A stretch of DNA of 64,000 nucleotides, from assembly GCF_001499995.1 (NCBI RefSeq), contig NZ_LQIU01000012.1:124001-188000 (forward strand), read 5' to 3'. This DNA comes from Mycobacterium sp. IS-1496 (GTDB lineage: Bacteria > Actinomycetota > Actinomycetes > Mycobacteriales > Mycobacteriaceae). Each line of letters opens with the position of its first letter. Position 1 is the stretch's first letter. The translations under genes were made by a program, and so were the position numbers. Below the pieces are notes generated by a model. It ran no database searches, had not been told where the DNA came from, and saw only the letters and a program-made list of their open reading frames with translations. Of the stretch, positions 47,557 through 57,797 are shown piece by piece.

Positions 47557-48518
47557 CGTTCACCCTCGCCACCTACCTGGCCGCCGACTCCGCAGCACAG
47601 GCGCTGCGCCGCGATGTGCGCGACGGACTGACTGCGACCCCGAAGGCCTTGCCGCCCAAGTGGTTCTACGATTCCGTCGGCAGCGATCTGTTCGACCAGA
47701 TCACCCGGCTGCCCGAGTACTACCCGACCCGCACCGAGGCGCAGATACTGCGGGACCACTCTGCGGAGATCGCCGCCGCCACCGGAGCCGACACCCTCGT
47801 CGAACTCGGCAGCGGCACGTCGGAGAAGACCAGGATGCTGCTGTCGGCGCTGCGCGAGCACGGATCGTTGCGCCGGTTCATCCCGTTCGACGTGGACGCG
47901 GGCGTTCTGCGTACTGCCGGCGCAGCGCTGGAGACCGAATACGCCGACCTCGAGATCGAAGCCGTCTGTGGTGATTTCGAGGAACACCTCGGCAAGATCC
48001 CGCAGGGCGGACGCCGCGTGATCGCCTTCCTCGGCTCGACGATCGGCAACCTCACCGCCGCACCCCGGGCATCGTTCCTGGCCACCCTGGCCGACACCAT
48101 GGCCCCCGGTGACGCGCTGCTGCTGGGCACCGACCTGGTCAAGGACACCGACCGCCTGGTCCGCGCCTACGACGACAGCGCAGGCGTCACAGCGCGGTTC
48201 AACCGCAACGTGCTCGCCGTGGTCAACCGCGAACTCGACGCCGACTTCGACGTCGACGCCTTCGCCCATGTCGCCCGCTGGAACGCCGGCGAGCAGCGCA
48301 TCGAGATGTGGTTGCGCGCAACCGGTCCCCAGCGCGTGCACGTCGGGGCGCTCGACCTCACCGCCGACTTCGCCGACGGGGAGGAGATGCTCACCGAGGT
48401 GTCGTGCAAATTCCGGCCCGACGACGTCGCCGCCGACCTGGCCGCCGCCGGCCTGCGCCGCACCCACTTCTGGACCGACCCGGCGGGGGACTTCGGCCTG
48501 TCGCTGGCGGTCAAGTGA
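47553..48518 (+). CDS. egtD: Histidine N-alpha-methyltransferase EgtD
   Basis: The 321-residue enzyme, equal in length to the M. tuberculosis protein, has [30 protein letters not shown], the SAM site [16 protein letters not shown] and [20 protein letters not shown], and [28 protein letters not shown]. It trimethylates histidine to hercynine using three SAM. It is coupled to egtC and egtE through ATGA/GTGA overlaps. Confidence 0.96.
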   Translation: MTFTLATYLAADSAAQALRRDVRDGLTATPKALPPKWFYDSVGSDLFDQITRLPEYYPTRTEAQILRDHSAEIAAATGADTLVELGSGTSEKTRMLLSALREHGSLRRFIPFDVDAGVLRTAGAALETEYADLEIEAVCGDFEEHLGKIPQGGRRVIAFLGSTIGNLTAAPRASFLATLADTMAPGDALLLGTDLVKDTDRLVRAYDDSAGVTARFNRNVLAVVNRELDADFDVDAFAHVARWNAGEQRIEMWLRATGPQRVHVGALDLTADFADGEEMLTEVSCKFRPDDVAADLAAAGLRRTHFWTDPAGDFGLSLAVK

Positions 48519-49642
48519 CCGACACCCTTGCCGAGCGCTGGCGCGCGGCGCGGCCGCAACCGGCCGGCGTGCACCTCGACAGCGGGGCGTGCTCACGGCA
48601 GGGTTTCGCCGCCATCGACGCCGCCGCGCAGCATGCCCGCCACGAAGCCGAAGTGGGCGGTTACGTCGCGCTGGAGGCGGCGGCGCCGGTGCTCGACGCG
48701 GGCCGCGCCGCCGTCGCGGCACTGACCGGTCTGACGGCCACCGACGTGGTGTTCACCACCGGGGCGAACCACGCCCTCGACCTGCTGCTGAGCAGTTGGA
48801 CCGGGGACCGCTCGTTGGCGTGTCTGGTCGGGGAGTACGGGCCGAACCTCGCGCTCATGGCGGCCAACGGATTTCGGGTGTCGGCCCTGCCCGTCGACCC
48901 CCACGGCCGGTTGCGCGTCGACGCCGCCGCCGAGGTGTTGGCTCGGGAGCGGCCGGGTCTGGTGCACCTGACGCCACTGGGCAGCCACCGCGGCCTCGCG
49001 CAACCGCTGGGCCCCCTGGCCGCGGTGTGCCGGGACCTCGGGCTGCCGCTCGTGGTGGACGCCGCGCAGGCCCTGGGCCACCTCGACTGCACCGTCGCGC
49101 CCGATGCGATCTACTCGGCGTCCCGCAAATGGCTGGCCGGACCCCGCGGCGTCGGGGTTTTGGCGGTCCGGCCCGACCTCGCCGAGACTCTGCGCCCACG
49201 TTTCCCGCCGTCGGAACCCGGCGCACCACTGACCGTGTGGCAACAGTTCGAACACGGCGAGTCCAATGCCGCTGCGCGCGTGGGGTTCTCCGTTGCCGTC
49301 GGCGAACATCTCGCCGAGGGCGACCAGCATGTCAGGGCGCGGCTCGCCGAAGTCGGCCGGCTGACCCGGGAGGCGATGGGCGACGTGCCCGGCTGGCGCG
49401 TGGTCGAACCGGTCGACGAGCCGACCGCCATCACGACGCTGACGCCGACCGACGGCGCCGACCCGCACAAGGTCCGGGCCTGGCTCATCGCCGAACGGCG
49501 CATCGTGACCACTGCCTGCGACGCCCGCCGGGCACCGCGCGAATTGACGGCGCCGGTGCTGCGTCTCTCACCGCACGTCGACGTCACCGGCGACGAACTC
49601 GACCTGACGGCAGCGGCACTGGCCGAGGCGGCCCGCCTCTGA
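48515..49642 (+). CDS. egtE: Hercynylcysteine sulfoxide C-S lyase EgtE
   Basis: The 375-residue PLP class V aminotransferase-fold enzyme has the Schiff-base Lys in [15 protein letters not shown], the PLP Asp in [13 protein letters not shown], and [23 protein letters not shown]. It cleaves the C-S bond to give ergothioneine. The start GTG 48515 overlaps the egtD stop. This closes a full egtABCDE operon with each junction coupled. It converges with a methyltransferase gene three bases on. Confidence 0.94.
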   Translation: MTDTLAERWRAARPQPAGVHLDSGACSRQGFAAIDAAAQHARHEAEVGGYVALEAAAPVLDAGRAAVAALTGLTATDVVFTTGANHALDLLLSSWTGDRSLACLVGEYGPNLALMAANGFRVSALPVDPHGRLRVDAAAEVLARERPGLVHLTPLGSHRGLAQPLGPLAAVCRDLGLPLVVDAAQALGHLDCTVAPDAIYSASRKWLAGPRGVGVLAVRPDLAETLRPRFPPSEPGAPLTVWQQFEHGESNAAARVGFSVAVGEHLAEGDQHVRARLAEVGRLTREAMGDVPGWRVVEPVDEPTAITTLTPTDGADPHKVRAWLIAERRIVTTACDARRAPRELTAPVLRLSPHVDVTGDELDLTAAALAEAARL

Positions 49643-49645
49643 TCC

Positions 49646-50317
49646 CTAACCGGGCTTGTGCGCGGTCAACAGGAACGCGGGAAACTTCAACCGGTCCTTC
49701 TCGTCGCGCTCGTGAGGCATGTCCACGGGCCCCCCGGGCATCTGCAGCGCATTGGCGTGGATGAATGCCGGCCGGATGTCGTCGACGGTCCAGTACTGCG
49801 ACACCGCGTCGCGCAGTTCGGCTTCCTCCACCTCGTGCGGCTTGGTCTCCAGGTCCGGCGGGAACGCGCCCTTGGCGAACGCCAGGATGAACAGCGCCGC
49901 GCCGGGGGCCGCGGCCCGGTGGATCGAGCGCAGGTAGCCGTCGCGCCCCTCGACGGGCAGCGAGTGGAACAGCGTGCTGTCGAGGATCGTGCTGAAGCGC
50001 CCGTCGTAACCGGTGAACGCGGTGATGTCGGCCTGGGCAAAGCTCGCGGCGGCCAGGCCACGGAGTTGGGCGGCCTTGTTCGCCGCCGCGATCGCCGTCG
50101 GGCTGATGTCGAGGCCGACGACGGTGTAGCCGTCCTCGGCCAGCGCCAGTGACAACTCGGCGTGTCCGCACCCGGCATCGAGCACGTCGCTGCGGAACCG
50201 GCCCGCCCGGTGCAACGCGGCCAGTTCGGGTTGAGGCTCGCCGATGCTCCACGGCGGCGGGCCGCTGAAGACACCCTCGCCCCGGTATGCGCTGTCCCAA
50301 TCCATCACATCCGACAT
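49646..50317 (-). CDS. Class I SAM-dependent methyltransferase (Rv3699-like)
   Basis: The 223-residue protein has DVLDAGCGHAELSLALAEDGYTVVGLDISPTAI (SAM motif I and the acidic residue after beta 2) and ILDSTLFHSLPVEGRDGYLRSIHRAAAPGA. It starts WDSAYRGEGVFSGPPPWSIGEPQPELA, a thiopurine/tellurite methyltransferase-like N terminus. The substrate is unknown; it sits opposite egtE, as Rv3699 does. ATG 50317 is chosen. It is ten bases downstream of the glutamate-cysteine-ligase-like gene. Confidence 0.87.
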   Translation of the reverse strand: MSDVMDWDSAYRGEGVFSGPPPWSIGEPQPELAALHRAGRFRSDVLDAGCGHAELSLALAEDGYTVVGLDISPTAIAAANKAAQLRGLAAASFAQADITAFTGYDGRFSTILDSTLFHSLPVEGRDGYLRSIHRAAAPGAALFILAFAKGAFPPDLETKPHEVEEAELRDAVSQYWTVDDIRPAFIHANALQMPGGPVDMPHERDEKDRLKFPAFLLTAHKPG

Positions 50318-50327
50318 GGGTCCAAAC

Positions 50328-51806
50328 CTACGCGGGACCGTCCCAGGAGTGCACGGGCTCGTTGCTGTGCATGCGTTGGCAGTACAACCGCAGCATCTCG
50401 GCCAGCGCGGCGGGCCGGGCCAGCCCGCGTTCCTGCAGCGCATGCACGGTGGCGATCTGCCAGGCAGCTCCGTTGCGGCCGGTCTTGGCGCGGCCCTCGA
50501 TCACCCCGAGGTAGCGGTCGCGCACCTCCGTCGCGACACCCCACCGGCGCAGACCCTCGTCGGCCATCGGAAGTAGCTGCCGCAGCACCAGTTCGTCGGG
50601 TGTCACCTCACCGAGACCCGGCCAGTACAGCCGAGCGTCCATTCCGTTCTGCGCGGCGTCGCGGAAGTTGTGCTCGGCCGCGGCGAAGCTCAACTTCGTC
50701 CACAGCGGCCGGTCCTCCTCGGACATCGTCCGCAGCACGCCGTAGTAGAACGCCGAGTTGGCGAGCATGTCGATCACGGTCGGTCCGGCGGGTAGCACGC
50801 GGTTCTCCACCCGCAGATGCGGTTTGCCGTTCACCACGTCGTAGACGGGGCGGTTCCACCGGTAGATCGTGCCGTTGTGCAGCCGCAGTTCCGAGAGTTT
50901 CGGGGTGCGGCCGGCGGCCAGTTCGGCGACCGGGTCCTCGTCGGACACCTCGGGCAACAGCGACGGGAAGTAGCGGACGTTCTCCTCGAACAGGTCGAAG
51001 ATCGAGGTGATCCAGCGTTCACCGAACCAGACCCGCGGCCGGACGCCCTGGGTCTTGAGCTCGTCGGGCCGGGTGTCGGTGGCCTGGGTGAACAGTTCGA
51101 TGCGCGTCTCGGCCCACAGCTGGTGGCCGAAGAAGTACGGCGAATTCGCGCCCAGCGCCAACTGCGGTCCCGCGATGACCTGGGCGGCGTTCCAGTTACG
51201 CGCGAAATCGGCGGGGGAGACCTGCAGGTGCAGCTGCATGCTGGTGCACGCCGACTCCGGGGCGATCGACGCCGCCTGCAGGCTCAGCCGTTCGGGACCG
51301 GCGATGTCGATGAGGATGTCCTCGCCGCGCGCGGTGAAGATCGAGTCGTTGAGCGCCTGGTAGCGCGTCGACTGGCTCATCCAGTTGCTCGCGAGGTGCT
51401 CGGGCATCAGCGTCGGCAGGATCCCGATCATCACGATGTGGGCGCCGTCGGAGTCGGCCTTGCCCTCGGCCGCATTGAGGCTCGCGCGCACCTCGGCCTC
51501 CAGCTCGAGGGCGGCCCGGCCGGGCAGCGGGCGGGGCGGCACGTTGAATTCGATGTTGTAAGCGCCCAATTCGGTCTGGTAGGCCGGATCGGCGATCGAC
51601 GCGAGCACCTCGGAATTGCTCATCGCCGGCTGGTAGTCGGCGTCGACGAGGTTGCACTCGATCTCCATACCGGTCAGCGGACGCTCGAACTCGAAGCTCG
51701 ACTGGGCCAGCATCGTCTCGAACACGTCGAGACACAGCTGCACCTTGCGGCGGTATTCGCGACGGTGCGCCCGGCTGAAGTCGGTCTGCTTCACTTCTTC
51801 GCCCAC
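50328..51806 (-). CDS. Glutamate-cysteine ligase-family (GCS2-like) protein (Rv3698-like)
   Basis: The 492-residue protein has FEFERPLTGMEIECNLVDADYQPAMSN and AYNIEFNVPPRPLPGRAALELE, the core of the carboxylate-amine/GCS2 fold, and TSMQLHLQVSPADFARNWNAAQVIAGPQLALGANSPYFFG. Actinobacteria carry this longer paralogue with unknown product; it is not EgtA, which is present separately, and mycothiol synthesis does not need it. It would ligate an amino compound to a carboxylate using ATP. GTG 51806 is the start. Confidence 0.82.
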   Translation of the reverse strand: MGEEVKQTDFSRAHRREYRRKVQLCLDVFETMLAQSSFEFERPLTGMEIECNLVDADYQPAMSNSEVLASIADPAYQTELGAYNIEFNVPPRPLPGRAALELEAEVRASLNAAEGKADSDGAHIVMIGILPTLMPEHLASNWMSQSTRYQALNDSIFTARGEDILIDIAGPERLSLQAASIAPESACTSMQLHLQVSPADFARNWNAAQVIAGPQLALGANSPYFFGHQLWAETRIELFTQATDTRPDELKTQGVRPRVWFGERWITSIFDLFEENVRYFPSLLPEVSDEDPVAELAAGRTPKLSELRLHNGTIYRWNRPVYDVVNGKPHLRVENRVLPAGPTVIDMLANSAFYYGVLRTMSEEDRPLWTKLSFAAAEHNFRDAAQNGMDARLYWPGLGEVTPDELVLRQLLPMADEGLRRWGVATEVRDRYLGVIEGRAKTGRNGAAWQIATVHALQERGLARPAALAEMLRLYCQRMHSNEPVHSWDGPA

Positions 51807-51889
51807 CCCGCCGATGCTAGTGACGCCCGGACGGGTATTCGCTCGATCGGTGGGCGCATATCCCCGGGAAACGGGGGTAGCACGGCGTC

Positions 51890-52693
51890 ATGGACATCAC
51901 GGTGACCTTCATCGGCAATGCCACCACGCTGCTGACCACCGACGGCATCACGCTTCTGACGGACCCGAACTTCCTGCACCGCGGCCAGCATGCGTATCTG
52001 GGTTACGGGCTGTTGTCGAAGAGGTTGCACGATCCGGCACTCGACATCGACCGGCTACCGCCGCTCGACGGGGTGCTGCTGTCCCACATGCACGGCGACC
52101 ATTGGGACCGGGTGGCCCAGAACGGGCTCGACCGGACGTTGCCGGTGATCACCACACCGCATGCGGCCAAACGGTTGCGTAGGCGCGGGTTTCACCACTC
52201 CGTCGCGCTGGACACCTGGCAGCGGCACACGATCACCAAGGGCGCCACCACGGTCACCGTCACCGCGCTGCCGGGACGGCACGCGCCGACCCCGATCAAC
52301 CGAGTGCTGCCGCCGGTGATGGGCTCGATGGTGGAGGTCTCGGGTGCCGACGGCGCGGCCAGGCGGCTCTACATCTCCGGCGACACGCTGCTCATCGAGG
52401 AACTCGACGAGATTCCCCGCCGCTTCCCCGACATCGACGCCGGCATCCTGCATCTGGGCGGCACCCGGCTGCCGTTCGGCAGGCACCTCCCGTTCGGGCT
52501 CACGGTGACGATGGACGGCAGGCAGGGGGCCGGCGCGGCCGAATTGCTCGACCTGCCGAAGGTCATCCCCGTGCATTTCAACGACTACGGGGTGTTCGCC
52601 TCGCCGCTGTCGGACTTCCTCGAGGAGATGAAGCGGCGCGGCCTGGCCGAACGGGTGATCGAGCTGGACCGCGGGGCGTCGGTGACGGTGTAG
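51890..52693 (+). CDS. MBL-fold metallo-hydrolase (UlaG-like)
   Basis: The 267-residue protein has the metallo-beta-lactamase fold with GVLLSHMHGDHWDRVAQNG (HxHxDH, two-metal site), a later His in VTALPGRHAP, and YISGDTLLIEELDEI with the bridging Asp, ending in VIPVHFNDYGVF (last His). This lineage includes L-ascorbate-6-phosphate lactonase and phospholipase-like hydrolases; the substrate is unknown. It lies between divergent and convergent partners and seems monocistronic. Confidence 0.88.
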   Translation: MDITVTFIGNATTLLTTDGITLLTDPNFLHRGQHAYLGYGLLSKRLHDPALDIDRLPPLDGVLLSHMHGDHWDRVAQNGLDRTLPVITTPHAAKRLRRRGFHHSVALDTWQRHTITKGATTVTVTALPGRHAPTPINRVLPPVMGSMVEVSGADGAARRLYISGDTLLIEELDEIPRRFPDIDAGILHLGGTRLPFGRHLPFGLTVTMDGRQGAGAAELLDLPKVIPVHFNDYGVFASPLSDFLEEMKRRGLAERVIELDRGASVTV

Positions 52694-52697
52694 CCGG

Positions 52698-54014
52698 TCA
52701 GAGTTCGGCCAGCGGGCGTGGCCGCAGCAGCACCGTGGCGACCACGCTGATCACCGCGGTCACGACCAGATAGCCGCACGCCAGCCACGGGGTGTCGCCC
52801 GCGGCGGCGATCAGTGCGGTGAGGATCAGCGGTGTCAGACCCGAGGAGTACACCCCGGAGAGCTGGTAGACCGTCGACAGTCCCGTGTAGCGGATCCGGG
52901 TGGGGAACAGCGATGCGTACAGCGTGCCCTGGGCGCCGTAGAACCAGGCGTGGATGACGCCGAACACCACCACCATCCCGACCGTGTAGGCGACCATGCT
53001 GCCGGTGTTGAACAGCGCGAAGACTGGGAACACCGCGACCGCGTAGGCGGCGATGCCGGTGCCGTAGACCAGCTTGGCGCCGAACCGGTCGACGAGGAGC
53101 CCGGACACCGGGAGCAGCACGGCCATCAGCAACGCCGACACGGTCACCACGACCAGCACCGGCACCTTCTCGAAATGCAGGGTCGCCGTCGCATAGGAGA
53201 TCGCGAACACGCCCCAGGTGTTGAACGCCGCGCCCTCACCCCAGCGCGACAGCATGCCCAGCACCGTGGTCTTGAGCACGGGCGGACGGAAGATCTCCTT
53301 GATCGGCACGGCCGACCGCTGGTCGTCGTCGCGGACCTTCTCGAAGGCCGGTGTCTCCTCGGCCTTGAGGCGAACCACCACACCGAAGATCACCAGAACC
53401 ACGCTGACCAGGAACGCGATGCGCCAGCCGTAGGACAGGAACGCGTCCTCGGGCAGCACCACCTGCAGCAGCGCGAACACCCCGGTGCCCAGCGCCAACC
53501 CCAGTGCCAGCCCGATCTGCGGGACGCTGCCGGAGAATCCGCGGCGCTTGGCAGGGCTGTGCTCGACCGCCAACAGCACCGCGCCGGCCCATTCGCCACC
53601 CAGTGCGAAGCCCTGCGCGATCCGCAGCAGCAACAACAGGATCGGCGCCAGCACGCCGATCTGCGCGGCGGTCGGCAACACGCCCATCAGCGCGGTCGCG
53701 CCGCCCATCAGGAACATCGTCAGCGCCAGCGTGCGTTTGCGGCCGATGCGGTCACCGATGTGCCCGAAGACGAACCCGCCGATCGGGCGCACCACGAACC
53801 CGACGGCGAACGTCGCGAACGACAGCATCGTGCCGACGAACGAGCTTTGGTCGGGGAAGAACGCCTGGTTGAACACCAGGCTCGCCGCGGTGGCGTAGAG
53901 GAAGAAGTCGTACCACTCGATCGTCGTGCCGACCAGGCTGGACAGCAGGGCGGTGCGCACCCGGCGGTCGTCGGTGTCGGGTCCCGAGGCGATCGGCGGA
54001 TCGGCGATGGTCAT
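52698..54014 (-). CDS. MFS transporter, metabolite:H+ symporter (MHS) type
   Basis: The 438-residue membrane protein has about 12 helices. SSLVGTTIEWYDFFLYATAASLVFNQAFFP and RPIGGFVFGHIGDRIGRKRTLALTMFLMGGATALMG (loop 2-3 motif) and QGFALGGEWAGAVLLAVEHSPAKRRGFSGS are marks of the MHS subfamily that carries organic acids such as shikimate, citrate or proline-betaine. It imports by proton symport. No catabolic partner lies next to it. Confidence 0.9.
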   Translation of the reverse strand: MTIADPPIASGPDTDDRRVRTALLSSLVGTTIEWYDFFLYATAASLVFNQAFFPDQSSFVGTMLSFATFAVGFVVRPIGGFVFGHIGDRIGRKRTLALTMFLMGGATALMGVLPTAAQIGVLAPILLLLLRIAQGFALGGEWAGAVLLAVEHSPAKRRGFSGSVPQIGLALGLALGTGVFALLQVVLPEDAFLSYGWRIAFLVSVVLVIFGVVVRLKAEETPAFEKVRDDDQRSAVPIKEIFRPPVLKTTVLGMLSRWGEGAAFNTWGVFAISYATATLHFEKVPVLVVVTVSALLMAVLLPVSGLLVDRFGAKLVYGTGIAAYAVAVFPVFALFNTGSMVAYTVGMVVVFGVIHAWFYGAQGTLYASLFPTRIRYTGLSTVYQLSGVYSSGLTPLILTALIAAAGDTPWLACGYLVVTAVISVVATVLLRPRPLAEL

Positions 54015-54072
54015 GTTGGGCCATTAGCCCCGAACGGCCGCGGTCGCACCACAGTTGTGCGCGTCGTGATTC

Positions 54073-54840
54073 TTACTCGCGCCGTCTGCTCGCCACGAGG
54101 ACCTGCTCGCTGAACAGTCCGCCTCGCAGCTCGACCTCGATGTCGGGGCCGGCGTGGGCGGCGAGGGCGCGCAGCGCCGCCGGGCTGTAGGAGCGCAGCG
54201 AGCTGATCACCCCGTCGTGCACGAACGGCACGAACGGGGCGAGCGGCAGCATCGTCAGCAGGCGCACCACATGCAGCGGGGCGGGCGGGCGCGGCAGGTC
54301 GACGATCAGCAGCTTGTCGGCCACCCGGGTGCCCTCGGCGATCGCCTTCGCGGCCTGAGGAGGCGAGAGGTGGTGAAAAGACAGCGCGAACACCGCCAGG
54401 GCGAAGGCGCCGTCGGGCGCGTCGATGGCGGTGGCGTCCATGACCTGCACCCGCGCCCGCGGATGGCCGCCCAGGTCGCCTGCGGCGATCTTCGCCACCG
54501 ACGTCTCGTCGAGGTCGGTGACGAGGACCTCCGCGGTGGGGTGCGCGTCGAGCAGGCGGCGCGACAGGCCGCCGTGCCCCGCCCCGAGTTCGAGGACCTT
54601 CGGATCGGGGACGTCGGCGATCTCCGCCAACGCGAGCTCGGCGAACCGGTCGTGGGCGCCGAACAGGTCACCGCTCCGGTCGAGGGCCCACACGACGCTG
54701 CGCTTGACGCGATCGTCGACGTCTTCGCGGTCGAGGTACTCCCTGCGGTCGGTCTCGAGCAGCCGGTCGAGACACGACGCGCGCGGGCCGCCGCGGGGCA
54801 TCCGGCCGATGTCGGCGATCTGCGTTGCCATGTGGTCCAT
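54073..54840 (-). CDS. Class I SAM-dependent methyltransferase
   Basis: The 255-residue protein has [38 protein letters not shown] (motif I and post I) and [43 protein letters not shown] (motif IV region), ending in a C-terminal [12 protein letters not shown]. The substrate is unknown; the mid-protein hydrophobic [23 protein letters not shown] could sit at a membrane. ATG 54840 or ATG 54831 are both possible. It is divergent from glpK with 42 bases between. Confidence 0.82.
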   Translation of the reverse strand: MDHMATQIADIGRMPRGGPRASCLDRLLETDRREYLDREDVDDRVKRSVVWALDRSGDLFGAHDRFAELALAEIADVPDPKVLELGAGHGGLSRRLLDAHPTAEVLVTDLDETSVAKIAAGDLGGHPRARVQVMDATAIDAPDGAFALAVFALSFHHLSPPQAAKAIAEGTRVADKLLIVDLPRPPAPLHVVRLLTMLPLAPFVPFVHDGVISSLRSYSPAALRALAAHAGPDIEVELRGGLFSEQVLVASRRRE

Positions 54841-54882
54841 GATGGACGACTAACCCCGACACGATGGACACGAAGGAGAAGC

Positions 54883-56400
54883 GTGGCCCAGTTCGTCGCC
54901 GCCATCGACCAGGGCACCACCAGCACCCGGTGCATGATCTTCGACCACGACGGCGCCGAGGTCGGCCGCCACCAGCTCGAACACGAGCAGCTCTTGCCGC
55001 AGGCCGGATGGGTCGAGCACAACCCGGTCGAGATCTGGGAACGCACCGCATCGGTACTGATGTCGGCGCTCAACCGCACCAACCTGTCGGCCGAGGACCT
55101 GTGCGCGCTCGGCATCACCAACCAGCGGGAGACCGCGCTGGTGTGGAACCGCCGCACCGGCCGGCCGTACTACAACGCGATCGTCTGGCAGGACACCCGC
55201 ACCGACCGCATCGCCACGGCACTCGACCGCGACGGACGCGGTGATGTGATCCGACGCAAGGCCGGTCTGCCGCCGGCGACGTACTTCTCCGCGGGCAAGG
55301 TGCAGTGGATCCTCGACAACGTCGACGGGGTGAGGGAGGCCGCCGAGAAGGGTGACGCGATCTTCGGCACCGCCGACAGCTGGGTGGTGTGGAACCTGAC
55401 CGGCGGGCCGCGCGGCGGCGTGCACGTCACCGACGTCACCAACGCCAGCCGCACCATGCTGATGGATCTGGAGACGCTGGACTGGGACGATGAACTGTTG
55501 TCGTTCTTCGGGATTCCGCGCCAGATGCTGCCCGAGATCAAACCGTCGTCGTGCCTGGACTGCCACGGCGTCACCCGCGAGGACGGGCCGCTCGGCGGTG
55601 AGGTGCCGATCACCGGCATCCTCGGGGACCAGCAGGCGGCGATGGTCGGACAGGTGTGCCTGTCGGCGGGGGAGGCCAAGAACACCTACGGCACAGGCAA
55701 TTTCCTGCTGCTCAACACGGGTGAGAAGATCGTCCGCTCCGGCAACGGCCTGCTCACCACGGTGTGCTACCAGTTCGGAGACGCGAAACCCGTTTACGCA
55801 CTGGAGGGTTCGATCGCGGTGACCGGATCGGCCGTGCAGTGGCTGCGCGATCAGCTCGGCATCATCAGCGGCGCCGCGCAGAGCGAGGCGTTGGCGCGTC
55901 AGGTCGACGACAACGGCGGGGTGTACTTCGTGCCCGCGTTCTCCGGACTGTTCGCGCCGTACTGGCGCTCGGATGCCCGCGGCGCCATCGTCGGCCTGTC
56001 CCGGTTCAACACCAATGCCCACGTCGCGCGCGCGACGCTGGAGGCGATCTGTTACCAGAGCCGAGACGTGGTCGACGCGATGGAGGCCGACTCCGGTGTG
56101 CACCTCGAGGTGCTCAAGGTCGACGGCGGCATCACAGCCAACAATCTGTGCATGCAGATCCAGGCCGACGTGCTCGGCGTCGACGTCGTCAGACCGGTGG
56201 TGGCCGAAACCACCGCTCTCGGAGCCGGTTACGCGGCCGGGTTGGCGGTGGGCTTCTGGGACGGCGCCGACGATCTGCGGCGCAACTGGCAGGAGGACAA
56301 GCGCTGGACGCCGCAGTGGAGCGACGACCAGCGCGCCGAGGGGTACGCCGGTTGGCAGAAGGCCGTGGAGCGCACCCTCGACTGGGTGGACGTGGAGTGA
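54883..56400 (+). CDS. glpK: Glycerol kinase
   Basis: The 505-residue FGGY kinase starts [23 protein letters not shown] (phosphate 1), has [30 protein letters not shown] (glycerol-binding Arg/Glu), [26 protein letters not shown] and [22 protein letters not shown]. It makes sn-glycerol 3-phosphate from glycerol with ATP. GTG 54883 is preceded by AAGGAG. A hairpin follows the stop. It corresponds to Rv3696c. Confidence 0.97.
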   Translation: MAQFVAAIDQGTTSTRCMIFDHDGAEVGRHQLEHEQLLPQAGWVEHNPVEIWERTASVLMSALNRTNLSAEDLCALGITNQRETALVWNRRTGRPYYNAIVWQDTRTDRIATALDRDGRGDVIRRKAGLPPATYFSAGKVQWILDNVDGVREAAEKGDAIFGTADSWVVWNLTGGPRGGVHVTDVTNASRTMLMDLETLDWDDELLSFFGIPRQMLPEIKPSSCLDCHGVTREDGPLGGEVPITGILGDQQAAMVGQVCLSAGEAKNTYGTGNFLLLNTGEKIVRSGNGLLTTVCYQFGDAKPVYALEGSIAVTGSAVQWLRDQLGIISGAAQSEALARQVDDNGGVYFVPAFSGLFAPYWRSDARGAIVGLSRFNTNAHVARATLEAICYQSRDVVDAMEADSGVHLEVLKVDGGITANNLCMQIQADVLGVDVVRPVVAETTALGAGYAAGLAVGFWDGADDLRRNWQEDKRWTPQWSDDQRAEGYAGWQKAVERTLDWVDVE

Positions 56401-56407
56401 TTTCGGC

Positions 56408-56428
56408 GCGCTGACATACGGTCAGCGC
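56408..56428. terminator. Hairpin terminator after glpK
   Basis: GCGCTGAC and GTCAGCGC form an 8-bp perfect stem with the loop ATACG, eight bases after the glpK stop. No U tract. It lies between convergent glpK and the PadR gene and may serve both. Confidence 0.65.
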
Positions 56429-56451
56429 ACGGGAGCGCGCCGGAATCCCGG

Positions 56452-57174
56452 CTATTCCTCGCCGAGTACGCCGTAGATCTCGCGGCGGGCGTTGTTGACG
56501 ATCTCGACGATGCGCGCCTGCTGCTCCTCGCCGGCGGCATAGGCCGACTGCGCGATGGCGCCCATGAGTTGGGCGACGGCGTGCTGCAGGGTGGCGTGGC
56601 CGGGTCCGGCGTCGTCGGTGATCTGTTCCCACGGCGGGGTCTCGACCTTCTCGGCGGCCGAGCGGCCTTCGTCGGTGAGCTCGAACAGCTTCTTGCTGCC
56701 CTCTGTCTCGGTCCCGACGATGAGCCCTTCGTCGACGAGCAGTTGCAGGGTGGGATACACCGAGCCGGGGCTGGGTTTCCACAGGCCGTTGCTGCGTTCG
56801 GCGATCTCCTGGATCATCTCGTAGCCGTGCATGGGCCGTTCGGTCAGCAGGGTGAGGATGGCGGCGCGGACGACGCCGCGCCGTCCGCGCCCGCGGCCGC
56901 CCCCGCGCCGCCCGCGGCCGGCCGCTGCGAAGCCGAAGCCGCCGCGCGGGTCGAACCCGAACTCGAAGCCGGGTCCGCGGCCAGGATGGCGCCCGAATGC
57001 GGGGCCGAAGCCCGGTCCGAAGCCGGCGTCGTGCTCGCTGACGCAGTCGGCGCGTCGCTGCTCGCGTAGGTGGTCGCGGAACTCGCGACGCGCCTGCCTG
57101 CGCTGGTCGTGCATGGCCCGTCGGTCGCCGGGACCGATGCCGAATCCGAATCCGGGGGTGAATGGGTTGCTCAT
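56452..57174 (-). CDS. PadR-family regulator with Gly/Phe/Arg-rich N-terminal extension
   Basis: The 240-residue protein has a 100-residue low-complexity N terminus (NPFTPGFGFGIGPGDRR, GRGRRGGGRGRGRRG) followed by the PadR winged helix: VRAAILTLLTERPMHGYEMIQEIAERSNGLWKPSPGSVYPTLQLLVDEGLI. A C-terminal helical tail follows. The Arg/Gly block may add nonspecific DNA or RNA contacts. A 23-bp dyad lies upstream of its ATG, a likely autoregulatory site. The regulated partner is not obvious; it faces the end of glpK. Confidence 0.88.
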   Translation of the reverse strand: MSNPFTPGFGFGIGPGDRRAMHDQRRQARREFRDHLREQRRADCVSEHDAGFGPGFGPAFGRHPGRGPGFEFGFDPRGGFGFAAAGRGRRGGGRGRGRRGVVRAAILTLLTERPMHGYEMIQEIAERSNGLWKPSPGSVYPTLQLLVDEGLIVGTETEGSKKLFELTDEGRSAAEKVETPPWEQITDDAGPGHATLQHAVAQLMGAIAQSAYAAGEEQQARIVEIVNNARREIYGVLGEE

Positions 57175-57216
57175 GTTTGTGAATCCTTTGATGTCGAGGA
57201 AGCACGAAGCGCGCAT

Positions 57217-57239
57217 CCGATACGTTAACGATATATCGG
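57217..57239. promoter_or_regulatory. Dyad upstream of the Gly-rich PadR gene
   Basis: CCGATA (57217-57222) and TATCGG (57234-57239) are exact complements around an A/T-rich 11-base centre, and CGATATATCG (57229-57238) is itself a 10-bp palindrome. The site is 43-65 bases upstream of the ATG, in the promoter. PadR operators often have such A/T-rich dyads; binding is inferred. Confidence 0.5.
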
Positions 57240-57259
57240 AAACTATCGCGATGCAACGT

Positions 57260-57784
57260 TCAGTTGTCGCGCTCGTCGATCCAGCCGGCGACCTCGCGCG
57301 CCCATCTCGCCTCCATCGCCCGTAGGCGGAGCCCGTACTCGAGTGCGGCGCGGCCGTAGAACGCAGCCGCGTCGTGGTTCCAGTGCACCGAATCACGCAT
57401 CGCCTCAAGGCGTTCGAGCTCTGCCTGCGCGTAGTCGGCGACGGCGATGAAGTGCTTGCGAGCGGCCTCGGCCGGCAACTCGCCGAGGAGGAACACCCGT
57501 AACAGATCCGGGCGGCGCAGCGGCGGGTCGTCGGACGGATCGGTGATCCAGCGCCTCAGTTCGGCGCGCCCGGCCGCGGTGACGCGGTACTCCTTGCGGC
57601 CGCGCGGACCGATGTCGGTGACCTCGATCAGGCCGGCGTCGGCGAGTCGGTTCAGTTCGCTGTAGAGCTGGCTCTGGGTGGCGGGCCACACGTTGGCCAT
57701 CGACTCCTCGAAGCGCCTGAGCAGGTCATACCCGCTCCCGGGGTGCTGTGCGAGGAGGCCGAGGGCGGCGAATCGGAGGCTCAC
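57260..57784 (-). CDS. PadR-family transcriptional regulator
   Basis: The 174-residue protein has a PadR winged helix at the N terminus (LRFAALGLLAQHPGSGYDLLRRFEESMANVWPATQSQLYSELNRLADAGLIEV) and a Vir_C/PadR_C helical dimer domain (LLRVFLLGELPAEAARKHFIAVADYAQAELERLEAMRD). GTG 57784 is chosen; ATG 57808 lies inside the left arm of the palindrome and would add an unconserved head. It is divergent from the carotenoid oxygenase gene, which it very likely represses in response to a hydrophobic or phenolic ligand. Confidence 0.88.
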   Translation of the reverse strand: MSLRFAALGLLAQHPGSGYDLLRRFEESMANVWPATQSQLYSELNRLADAGLIEVTDIGPRGRKEYRVTAAGRAELRRWITDPSDDPPLRRPDLLRVFLLGELPAEAARKHFIAVADYAQAELERLEAMRDSVHWNHDAAAFYGRAALEYGLRLRAMEARWAREVAGWIDERDN

Positions 57785-57797
57785 CCCGAAAGCGTAA

